In this document: positions 5,925-11,696 of the stretch, piece by piece
Position numbering within the stretch: position 1 is the first letter of the stretch
How the letters are laid out: every line of letters starts with the position of its first letter
Source: BOG-1112 sp964635325
GTDB lineage: Bacteria > Bdellovibrionota_B > Oligoflexia > Oligoflexales > Bog-1112
Length of the DNA stretch: 11,696 nucleotides
Assembly: GCA_964635325.1 (NCBI GenBank)
Contig: CAZWOL010000075.1
Span: forward strand, 1-11,696
Direction: 5' to 3'
Notes under the pieces: generated by a model
What the model saw: only the letters and a program-made list of their open reading frames with translations
Told to the model about the DNA's origin: nothing
Database searches by the model: none
Made by a program: the position numbers and the translations under genes

Positions 5925-7364
5925 CTAGAAGCGTGACCACAGGTACTGGTTGGTGACCTCATGGTGAAAGATCACCTCCTCAGTCTTGATTAGGGTTCCT
6001 AACTCCTTGGAGCAGCGATCAGCAGCAATGCTTTTGCGATCTACGTATTTGTCTTTGGTTTCTTCTCCAAGCAAACTTGTGATCAGCTCGCTAGCTTTAA
6101 AATGTTTGATCGCATCTTGAATGAGCCCAGGAAGCACACGTGTGCGTGGACGCTTCTGTGCATTGCCAGTCTCCATCGGGCCTTCGAGGCCGACACGTAA
6201 GAGTAGCAAGAAAGCCATGTATGGGTTGACATCGGGAGCTACCGAACGTACCTCGACTCGTGATGATGCTGCATTGCCAAGGGGAATGCGTACCATCGAT
6301 GTGCGGTCGTTGGAGGATGATTTGATTTGATTAGGAGCTTCGTAGTGTGGATCCAAGCGTCGATAGGCATTGACACTTGGGTTTAATGCTAAGCAAAGGT
6401 CGTTAGCGCTAAACAGTATGCGCTCCACAAAGTCCCAAGCTACTTGTGACAGTTTTTCAGGGCCCTGTGCATCGTGAAAGATATTTTTTCCCTGACGCGA
6501 AAGAGAGATGTTGCAGTGCATTCCGCTGCCGTTGATGCCAACAACTGGTTTAGGCAAAAAACACGCAGTTTTTCCGGAGTTTGCAGCAATTTGTCGAGCA
6601 AGCAATTTGTAAATTTGTACTTGATCTGCAGCGAGGAGAGCATCGGTATAACGGTAGTTGAGTTCAAACTGTGAAGGAGCAACTTCGGGGTGATCTTTTT
6701 CGTTCTCAAAACCCATGGCTCGCTTGGCTTCAGCAAATTCATCAATAAAAAGTTTGAGTGGATCGCGTGGTAGAGTATTGAAGTAGCCTCCACCCGATAC
6801 GAGTTTGAAACTTTTTGTGGTTTCAAAATTTTGCTCTGCATTGATGCCATCAAGAAGAAAACCTTCGCATTCGACAGCAACGTTGGTGATCAGATTTTCT
6901 TCGTTATAGAGTTTGTCGCAGTACAATTTGAGCTGCGAGCGTAGATCAGAAATATAAACGCTACCATCTTTATCTTTGACCGTTGCAAACATGATGACTT
7001 TGCCTGGTCCAAACACATCACTTGGGAGCCATCTAAAGGATCCCCAGTCCGGCTCAAGACGTAAGTCAGATTGGTCCACCTGCGTGAAGCCTCGAATGGA
7101 CGATCCATCAAAGGTCAAATTATCGTACGAGCTAAGCAGAAATTTTTTATCGTAGTCCAGCATATGAAAGCGGCCTTCGATATCGGAAAAACATAGGGTC
7201 ACCGCTTTTAGAGACTCTTCTCTTTCCAAATAAGCTGTGTAGTATTCCTTCAGCTCTTTTTCAGGAGTGCGATTTTTGACCTTGGCTTTGGCCTCAAGGT
7301 TGAGTTCTTCGAGTTGTTTGTAAGGTAATTCCAAGAAACTGCGGAGATTTTCAAAATGTGGCAT
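5925..7364 (-). CDS. glnA: Glutamine synthetase, type I
   Basis: A 479-residue cytoplasmic enzyme making glutamine from glutamate, ammonia and ATP, as a dodecamer in this family. Beta-grasp residues FDGSSIRGF (85-93) and the catalytic SD (99-100) loop are followed by VECEGFLLD (metal ligands E165, E167) and HPEVAPSQFELNY (E227, E234). Next come NGSGMHCNIS (278-287, with the metal/ADP-binding H283), NPSVNAYRRLDPHYEAP (328-344; E342 is the flap glutamate) and SSRVEVRSVAPDVNPY (E371, R373). After GLEGPMETG the chain goes almost directly to LPGLIQDAI, so the long loop with the adenylylated Tyr (NLYDLPPEE) of enteric enzymes is missing. The Arg that mediates feedback inhibition in Bacillus-type enzymes (GFVRIEE) is Gln here (GFTQVDQ). 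The ATG at 7364 has AGGAAG six bases upstream. It is divergent from the response regulator gene. Confidence 0.95.
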   Translation of the reverse strand: MPHFENLRSFLELPYKQLEELNLEAKAKVKNRTPEKELKEYYTAYLEREESLKAVTLCFSDIEGRFHMLDYDKKFLLSSYDNLTFDGSSIRGFTQVDQSDLRLEPDWGSFRWLPSDVFGPGKVIMFATVKDKDGSVYISDLRSQLKLYCDKLYNEENLITNVAVECEGFLLDGINAEQNFETTKSFKLVSGGGYFNTLPRDPLKLFIDEFAEAKRAMGFENEKDHPEVAPSQFELNYRYTDALLAADQVQIYKLLARQIAANSGKTACFLPKPVVGINGSGMHCNISLSRQGKNIFHDAQGPEKLSQVAWDFVERILFSANDLCLALNPSVNAYRRLDPHYEAPNQIKSSSNDRTSMVRIPLGNAASSRVEVRSVAPDVNPYMAFLLLLRVGLEGPMETGNAQKRPRTRVLPGLIQDAIKHFKASELITSLLGEETKDKYVDRKSIAADRCSKELGTLIKTEEVIFHHEVTNQYLWSRF

Positions 7365-7418
7365 ATGTTCTTCCTAAAAATAACCAAACTAGCCTAAATT
7401 GAGCCAGGATTAACTTAA

Positions 7419-7447
7419 ATGTTATGATAACTATGTTAATTTGTCTA
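7419..7447 (-). promoter_or_regulatory. Candidate glnA promoter with a palindromic operator-like site in the spacer
   Basis: On the minus strand TAGACA (7447-7442, 5 of 6 to consensus) and TAACAT (7424-7419, 4 of 6) are exactly 17 bases apart. The perfect 11-base palindrome GTTATGATAAC (7421-7431) overlaps the -10 box and the spacer, and is flanked by the inverted pair ATTAAC (7409-7414) and GTTAAT (7435-7440). A repressor bound here would block RNA polymerase. The regulator is not identified. Confidence 0.45.
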
Positions 7448-7471
7448 TTTTTAAGTTTTTAAATCTTTGGG

Positions 7472-7517
7472 GTGGCGAGTTTTCGGGATATTTGATCCTC
7501 CATGCCACTAAAACTCG
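7472..7517. repeat. Interleaved inverted repeats able to form a hairpin or pseudoknot
   Basis: CGAGTTTT (7476-7483) is complementary to AAAACTCG (7510-7517), an 8-bp stem. GGAT (7486-7489) and ATCC (7495-7498) nest inside it as a 4-bp stem. GTGGC (7472-7476) is complementary to GCCAC (7504-7508) in crossing order, so the two main pairings compete or form an H-type pseudoknot. It lies upstream of the proposed glnA promoter, so for glnA it would act as DNA, or as RNA only from a more distal promoter. Confidence 0.45.
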
Positions 7518-7682
7518 ACTTTCTTATCCTGAAATTGTGAAAGGCTACAAGGGCTTGGATCTATTTGCCTAAAGTTTTAAAGTTCGCAATATCAAAAACC
7601 GAAAAAATTTCTGGATGGTCGAATTCCATGTGAAGTACCGAGGATGTAGGCATTTTGTGATCACTCGTCATAGAGGGATAAC

Positions 7683-8087
7683 ATGAAGAAGAAAAGTACA
7701 ATACTTTTAGCCGATGACGAGCCGATCTTTCTTGATTTTATCGCTTATGAACTCGATGCTGCCGGATTCCGTGTTTTGCGAGCTGAATCGACAAGTGAGG
7801 CTCTGCAGTTATGTGCGAAGGAGTCGGTAGACTTAATTATCTGTGACATTCGCTTACCAGGGACCAACGGTTTTAATCTCGTTAAAAAAATTCGTGAAAT
7901 GCTAAAAGCTAAGATTCCGGTGCTCTTTATGACAGCCTTTGCAGCACATCAGGAGGCTGAAATGAGCGACCTAGGCGCAGTCGGGGTACTTAGTAAGCCC
8001 TTTGAAGCCTATGTCCTCATTGAGAGTGTAAGACGGATACTGATTAACATTGAAGAAGAAGAAGTTGAGGAGGAAGAACGTCTTTAA
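7683..8087 (+). CDS. CheY-like single-domain response regulator
   Basis: This 134-residue protein is a stand-alone receiver domain. Visible are the acidic pocket D11-D12-E13, the phosphoacceptor D55 in IICDIRLPG, T84 in FMTA and K105 in SKPF, the complete set for aspartate phosphorylation and the conformational switch. There is no DNA-binding or enzymatic output domain; after the receiver comes only a short acidic tail (IEEEEVEEEERL, 123-134). Such proteins work by protein-protein contact (chemotaxis-like) or as phosphate shuttles. The start is fixed by AGAGGG five bases upstream. No histidine kinase gene is present in the window, so its partner is unknown. The gene converges on typA, and its stop codon lies inside a long hairpin. 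Confidence 0.92.
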   Translation: MKKKSTILLADDEPIFLDFIAYELDAAGFRVLRAESTSEALQLCAKESVDLIICDIRLPGTNGFNLVKKIREMLKAKIPVLFMTAFAAHQEAEMSDLGAVGVLSKPFEAYVLIESVRRILINIEEEEVEEEERL

Positions 8088-8123
8088 GATTCCCTACCTG
8101 TTGCTTGGTAGGGAATCTTAAAG
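8082..8123. terminator. Perfect 17-bp hairpin between convergent genes, overlapping the stop codon
   Basis: CTTTAAGATTCCCTACC (8082-8098) pairs perfectly with 8107-8123 around an 8-base loop. The left arm contains the TAA stop codon (8085-8087) of the response regulator gene. The stem is symmetrical and lies 45 bases after the typA stop on the other strand, so it may end transcription from both sides. There is no T run after it on either strand, so it may be an mRNA-stabilising 3' structure rather than a classic intrinsic terminator. Confidence 0.65.
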
Positions 8124-8168
8124 CTCAAGATGAAAACATCTAGGCAGAGAGGCTTTTAAGCAAGCTTC

Positions 8169-10043
8169 CTAGTCCTTGATTTTCCGTATAACACTACGTT
8201 TCGTTTGGTCGAGAACCTTCTTACGAATACGAACAGTCTTTGGGGTGCACTCGATCCACTCATCATCGTCGATCCATTCAATGCAACGCTCTAATGACAT
8301 ATCACGAGCACCGGAGAGAATGATCAGACCGTCTGAAGATGTCGAACGCATGTTCGTAAGCTTTTTCGGTTTGACAGGGTTGACGTTCATGTCGTTTGGT
8401 CGACTGCATTCACCGATGATCATACCTTCGTAGACTTCGGTTCCTGGTTTGATGAAGAGCTCACCACGTTCTTCGATATATTGAAGAGCGTAGTCAGTTG
8501 TTTTACCAGCACGATCCGCAATCAGTGTTCCGTTTGCACGTGCAAGCATATCACCACGGTAGTCTTCATAACCTTTGAGCTGTGAGGAGAATAGACCTTC
8601 ACCACGGGTTGCAGTCAAAAAGCGACTACGAATACCCAAAAGTCCACGTGAAGGAATCTCGAAGGTCAGACGAACGCGTTCGTTACCAAGCTCTTCGTAA
8701 AAGGACATGCGACCTTTTTTGCTTTGAAACATCTCAGAAACATCACCGACATAAGCTTTCGGTAAGTCCAGAACAGCAAGCTCGATCGGTTCGAGTGTGT
8801 TGCCTTTGTCGTCTTTTTTCATAACAACTTCGGGACGACCGATCATAAATTCCAAACCTTCGCGACGCATCGTCTCAATCAAGATGGCAAATTGTAATTC
8901 ACCACGACCGAAGAGATAGAATTGCTCAGGAGTTGGTCCATCCATGTATTTCAAAGCAACGTTGTTGCGGCATTCTTTGAGCAGACGATCTTTGAGCTCA
9001 CGTGATTGCACTGCTTTTCCATCTTTACCAGACATTGGACTGGTGTTGATAGTGAATGTCATTTTCAAAGTTGGAGGATCGATCGGAATACGCTCAAGCG
9101 GTGTAAAATCCCGAGAGGTTGTAACGGTGTCACCGATGTTGATGTTGTCACAACCTGCGATCATCCCGATGTCACCAGCAAGCAAATCGTTGCTGTCAAC
9201 TGGGTTTAGTCCTTCATAGGACATGATCTTAACAATGTTAAATGGAGTTGTTGTTGCAACACCTTCATCCATTCCTAGAGCAAAGACCTGTTTGCCAGTC
9301 TCTAACTTGCCAGAAACAGCACGTCCGAGAGCAAGTCGACCCAAATAGTCGGACCAAGCAAGGTTGAAGATCTGCATGCTAAATGCAGGGTCTTCTTTGT
9401 ATGCAGCTGGTGGCAAATAGTCGATAGCAAGATCTAAGAGGGGTTGCAGCGTGCCAGTCTTTTGGCCGGTTCGCAGTGGAATGATGTCGTCGAAATTGGT
9501 GGTACACCAGCCCTTGCGTGCGCAAGCGTAAATAATTGGAAATTCGCACTGTTCTTCAGTTGCGTTAAGTTCAACGAAAAGACTGAAGGTAGCATCGACA
9601 ACTTCGTTAATGCGTCGGATGCCTTCTTCTTCGAGTTCACCGCGGTCAACTTTGTTGATGCACAGTATAACTTTGTGTCCACGGCCCAATGCTTTTTCAA
9701 GAACGAAACGAGTCTGAGGTAGAGGTCCTTCGACCGCATCTACGAGCAAAATAGCACCGTCGACAGCACCCATAATGCGTTCAACCTCACCACCGAAGTC
9801 GGCGTGGCCTGGGGTGTCGATAATGTTGAGTTTGTGGTCTCGGTAGTGAACAGAGGCGTTTTTCGCCAAGATGGTAATACCCTTTTCGCGTTCCAAATCG
9901 TTGGAATCCATAACGCGTTCTACAGCTTTTTCATGGCTGGCAAAGGTTCCTGATTGTTTCAGGAGGTGGTCGATCAGCGTGGTTTTGCCGTGGTCGACGT
10001 GAGCGATAATACAAAAGTTACGAACATCTTGACGTTTCATCAT
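8169..10043 (-). CDS. typA: Ribosome-associated translational GTPase TypA/BipA
   Basis: A 624-residue GTPase of the EF-G/LepA superfamily that binds the 70S ribosome and supports 50S assembly and growth under stress, especially cold. The G domain has AHVDHGKT (14-21), EKGITI (53-58, switch I), DTPGHAD (76-82), NKVD (130-133) and the G5 region YACARKGW, a TypA-type form of YASARNGW. It is followed by domain II, an EF-G-like domain, and the TypA-specific C-terminal domain with its basic tail (RIRKKVLDQTKR). Length is close to the usual 605-615. The start can be the ATG at 10043 or the next codon (ATG ATG); neither has a strong Shine-Dalgarno. Residues for GTP binding and hydrolysis, including the switch II His, are intact. 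Confidence 0.96.
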   Translation of the reverse strand: MMKRQDVRNFCIIAHVDHGKTTLIDHLLKQSGTFASHEKAVERVMDSNDLEREKGITILAKNASVHYRDHKLNIIDTPGHADFGGEVERIMGAVDGAILLVDAVEGPLPQTRFVLEKALGRGHKVILCINKVDRGELEEEGIRRINEVVDATFSLFVELNATEEQCEFPIIYACARKGWCTTNFDDIIPLRTGQKTGTLQPLLDLAIDYLPPAAYKEDPAFSMQIFNLAWSDYLGRLALGRAVSGKLETGKQVFALGMDEGVATTTPFNIVKIMSYEGLNPVDSNDLLAGDIGMIAGCDNINIGDTVTTSRDFTPLERIPIDPPTLKMTFTINTSPMSGKDGKAVQSRELKDRLLKECRNNVALKYMDGPTPEQFYLFGRGELQFAILIETMRREGLEFMIGRPEVVMKKDDKGNTLEPIELAVLDLPKAYVGDVSEMFQSKKGRMSFYEELGNERVRLTFEIPSRGLLGIRSRFLTATRGEGLFSSQLKGYEDYRGDMLARANGTLIADRAGKTTDYALQYIEERGELFIKPGTEVYEGMIIGECSRPNDMNVNPVKPKKLTNMRSTSSDGLIILSGARDMSLERCIEWIDDDEWIECTPKTVRIRKKVLDQTKRSVIRKIKD

Positions 10044-10134
10044 AGTTTTTCACACAAAATGTCTGGAGCAGGTAGAGGCATGCTCTAATTCCTGGCTCGG
10101 TTAATGTAGGCATGATAGGAAATCAGGTCTGTGA

Positions 10135-10163
10135 CTTTTATCGAAAATAGCGAAGATTGTCGA
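10135..10163 (-). promoter_or_regulatory. Candidate typA promoter
   Basis: On the minus strand TCGACA (10163-10158, 5 of 6 to the -35 consensus) and TAAAAG (10140-10135, 4 of 6) are exactly 17 bases apart. This would give an mRNA leader of about 85 bases before the start at 10043. Confidence 0.4.
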
Positions 10164-10325
10164 CCTTAAATAATAGTTTTATCGTTTTATCAAGGGCTTC
10201 CCCAGTACTTTGGCTTTTTATACCCATGGCGATAAGTCCTAAGTTTCAGATTTCTATGAAGAAACACACAGTAGGCGCATCTGTGATTCAATAGATGCTA
10301 TAAAAAAGAACACCATCCCTCGCAA

Positions 10326-10356
10326 TTGAAATGGCCTCTGCTTCTTTTGGTATAAT
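10326..10356 (+). promoter_or_regulatory. Extended -10 promoter of the lipoprotein glycosyltransferase gene
   Basis: TATAAT (10351-10356) is preceded by TGG, giving the extended -10 form TGnTATAAT. The -35 is TTGAAA (10326-10331) with a 19-base spacer, which an extended -10 tolerates. The start codon lies 35 bases further on, with AAAGG (10381-10385) six bases before it. Confidence 0.65.
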
Positions 10357-10391
10357 CCAATGTACGACATGTTTTCAGAGAAAGGTATTGC

Positions 10392-11585
10392 ATGGTACTG
10401 AGAAAGTATTCTTCAATATTGTGTTTACTTTGCGTTTTATCATGCGCGAAATCTAAATCTGCTCCGGAGAACCTCGAACCCTCTCCTTCTCATCCCACAC
10501 CCGTACCCGTACCCGTACCGACACCCGTACCCGTACCGACACCCGTACCCGTACCGACACCCGTACCCGTACCTGTATCAACCCCGAAACCTAAACCCGT
10601 ACTTGCACCGACACCAGCACCGACACCTGCACCAGCTCCTACAAAGACACCAGCATTTTATAGGATGCAGACTTGTGTGAACGGGGGAAAAGATTGGGAG
10701 TGGGATTCGAAGCTGATGAGGTGCTTTTATTTTGGGACCAAGCCTCACTTTATCATCTACAGTGGTTTCATTGGTCCGAATGGAACGAGGAAAGATGCAT
10801 CCAAGAAGATATTTGAGCAGCATAAAAAATATGCAGACAAACATGCTTATACCTATGAGACCTTTGATTCCTATCCTCTACAGGGTGATGATCGTCGATG
10901 CTTGGGCTCTGATGGAAACCAATATCCCTGCCTACCTTATTGGGCCAAGGTTGCATACCTTGTGAAAAGGCTTAAGGAGATGGAAGGGGAGAATCTTTGG
11001 TTTGTGTGGTTTGATGATGACATGGTGCCACTCAAGCAAAGTGTTTTATTGGAATCCATTTTAAAAGATACGAATTCGCCCATGCTCATCACGAAAGATA
11101 GCAATTCGACAGAGAATCACAATCCCGTAAACACTGGTTTTTTTATGATCCGGGCGGACTTGAAGTCCGGATCCAAAGATTTTGTGAAAGTCTGGTATGA
11201 CTACCGAAATAAAAATGAATTAGGCATTTGTAAGAATCAATCCTGCTTGCATGAGCAGGAGGCGTTGGGTCTGATGTGGATAAATAATGTAAAGTTTGAG
11301 GATAAATTCACAAAAAATTTTTTGAAGATCATTCCCCAATCAGGAACCGAACATGTGTTAGGTATCAACCGCTTCCGTCGCTTCTCTCACTTTGATGTAA
11401 CTCGTGATATGACGTTAATTTACAACGATCCCAAAGAAAGTCGCTGTGATCTTAAAAACGATTTTCTCTGCCAATGCACAGGTATGGCAAATCTAGGCTA
11501 TCTGTCTGGTGAAGATCCTAAAAAGGCTAGAGACCTTCGCTCAGAGTGCTTAGAAGGTCTCGTCAAAGATGTGCACTACTATTGA
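10392..11585 (+). CDS. Predicted lipoprotein with proline-rich stalk and GT34-like glycosyltransferase domain
   Basis: A 397-residue exported protein. Residues 1-18 look like a lipoprotein signal (MVLRK, hydrophobic core, VLSC with lipid-accepting C18; Leu at -2 is acceptable but not ideal). Ala at +2 would send it to the outer membrane. Residues 30-87 are a proline-rich stalk with three PVPVPT units followed by PxP/APTP repeats. From about residue 90 comes a GT-A-type glycosyltransferase domain resembling the GMA12/MNN10 (GT34) galactosyl/mannosyltransferases. It has the metal-binding D208-D209-D210 in WFVWFDDDMV, then NPVNTGFFMIRA and HEQEAL, the usual order of acceptor/donor-site motifs in that family. 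Many cysteines (C95, C111, C170, C180 and a C-terminal cluster) fit an oxidising compartment. An exported enzyme would have no ready supply of nucleotide sugar, so its donor is unclear; delivery outside the cell or a binding role are alternatives. Confidence 0.75.
   Translation: MVLRKYSSILCLLCVLSCAKSKSAPENLEPSPSHPTPVPVPVPTPVPVPTPVPVPTPVPVPVSTPKPKPVLAPTPAPTPAPAPTKTPAFYRMQTCVNGGKDWEWDSKLMRCFYFGTKPHFIIYSGFIGPNGTRKDASKKIFEQHKKYADKHAYTYETFDSYPLQGDDRRCLGSDGNQYPCLPYWAKVAYLVKRLKEMEGENLWFVWFDDDMVPLKQSVLLESILKDTNSPMLITKDSNSTENHNPVNTGFFMIRADLKSGSKDFVKVWYDYRNKNELGICKNQSCLHEQEALGLMWINNVKFEDKFTKNFLKIIPQSGTEHVLGINRFRRFSHFDVTRDMTLIYNDPKESRCDLKNDFLCQCTGMANLGYLSGEDPKKARDLRSECLEGLVKDVHYY
10500..10577 (+). repeat. 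18-bp tandem repeat encoding PVPVPT
   Basis: Three consecutive 18-bp copies (10506-10559) and flanking half-units encode PVPVPT and PVPVPV in the stalk of the glycosyltransferase lipoprotein. They are built from the shorter pattern CCCGTA. The copies are almost identical at DNA level, which makes copy-number change by slippage likely; any change keeps the frame. Confidence 0.9.
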
Positions 11586-11588
11586 TCC

Positions 11589-11626
11589 CTGCATAGCTAA
11601 TCTCATCTTACAAATTGGCTAAGCAG
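11589..11626 (+). terminator. Hairpin after the glycosyltransferase gene
   Basis: CTGC-A-TAGCTAA (11589-11600) pairs with TTGGCTA-A-GCAG (11615-11626): 11 pairs including one G-U, one A/A mismatch and a 14-base loop, just after the stop codon. There is no T run after it, so its efficiency as a terminator is uncertain. Confidence 0.4.
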
Positions 11627-11629
11627 GCG

Positions 11630-11651
11630 ACCCCTCGGCTGCGCTCGGGGT
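11630..11651. repeat. REP-like GC-rich palindrome at the right edge
   Basis: ACCCC (11630-11634) and GGGGT (11647-11651) bracket the core TCGGCTGCGCTC. GC-rich imperfect palindromes of the general form CCTCGGCTGCGCTCGGGG are common dispersed intergenic repeats in bacterial genomes (REP-like elements). Its composition is clearly more GC-rich than the flanks. A second near-palindrome (GGCATCTAGGTGCC, 11682-11695) follows at the edge, so the element may extend beyond the window. Confidence 0.4.
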
Positions 11652-11696
11652 AATGGTATGGACCCACCTGATTCCAAAAACGGCATCTAGGTGCCA

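Larger units (their letters stand above)
7365..7682. other. 318-bp divergent intergenic region (glnA / response regulator)
   Basis: No gene is supportable here. The region holds the glnA promoter and palindrome (7409-7447), a cluster of interleaved inverted repeats (7472-7517), and a perfect 8-bp palindrome GTGATCAC (7657-7664) located 19 bases before the response regulator start. The response regulator has a good Shine-Dalgarno (AGAGGG, 7672-7677), but I found no convincing promoter for it. Confidence 0.6.
10044..10391. other. 348-bp divergent intergenic region (typA / lipoprotein glycosyltransferase)
   Basis: No gene is supportable. Besides the two promoters, it holds three TTTTATC copies (10136, 10177 and 10185) and a 6-bp stem GCATCT (10277-10282) / AGATGC (10293-10298) with a 10-base loop. 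I see no RNA gene. Confidence 0.5.

Noticed and set aside
7472..7517. Known glutamine riboswitch upstream of glnA
   Set aside because: I see no match to the glnA RNA motif, and the element lies upstream of the best glnA promoter.
10578..10844. Minus-strand Cys/Arg-rich frame opposite the proline-rich stalk
   Set aside because: It is the mirror of the PVPVPT repeat on the other strand, with no start signal or promoter.

Overview
The window reads as a draft or metagenome-derived piece of a moderately AT-rich Gram-negative bacterial chromosome. It carries a run of exactly 100 N (5211-5310), the usual placeholder for a gap of unknown size. Gram-negative is inferred from lipoprotein-type and membrane-anchored exported proteins and a Bcr/CflA-type efflux pump. 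I cannot place the organism to a phylum. Receptor-like protein kinases, a single-domain response regulator and a surface-type glycosyltransferase lipoprotein suggest a signalling-rich, possibly host- or prey-associated lineage, but that is inference.

Layout. (1) 1-68, minus: the last codons of a tyrosine recombinase, including its nucleophile Tyr, cut off by a stop codon; a remnant of a mobile element at the window edge. (2) 167-1895, minus: a two-gene operon, an SDR oxidoreductase followed after a single base by an Rsm22/METTL17-like methyltransferase-fold protein with all four expected Fe-S cysteines. (3) 1896-1985: a compact divergent promoter region, then a small exported cysteine-rich two-helix protein (1986-2426) of unknown function. 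(4) 2555-3724, plus: a Bcr/CflA-family MFS drug exporter, converging on (5) 3733-5741, minus: one long gene that the assembly gap splits in two. It encodes an N-terminal export signal, a short extracytoplasmic part, one transmembrane helix, a juxtamembrane array of 12-residue proline-rich repeats (36-bp DNA repeats, where the gap falls) and a Hanks-type Ser/Thr kinase domain. (6) 5925-7364, minus: type I glutamine synthetase without the adenylylation loop, with a promoter whose spacer holds a palindrome. (7) 7365-7682: a 318-bp regulatory interval between divergent genes, containing interleaved inverted repeats. (8) 7683-8087, plus: a CheY-like response regulator whose stop codon lies inside a perfect 17-bp hairpin. 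(9) 8169-10043, minus: TypA/BipA GTPase. (10) 10044-10391: divergent promoter interval. (11) 10392-11585, plus: a predicted lipoprotein with a long PVPVPT stalk and a GT34-like (GMA12/MNN10 type) glycosyltransferase domain, followed by hairpins and a REP-like palindrome at the right edge.

The genes do not form one pathway. glnA, typA, the efflux pump and the SDR/Rsm22 pair are housekeeping or general functions. The distinctive content is the repeat-bearing transmembrane kinase and the exported stalked glycosyltransferase; both have in-frame tandem repeats that probably vary in copy number between strains. No CRISPR array, rRNA or tRNA gene was recognised.
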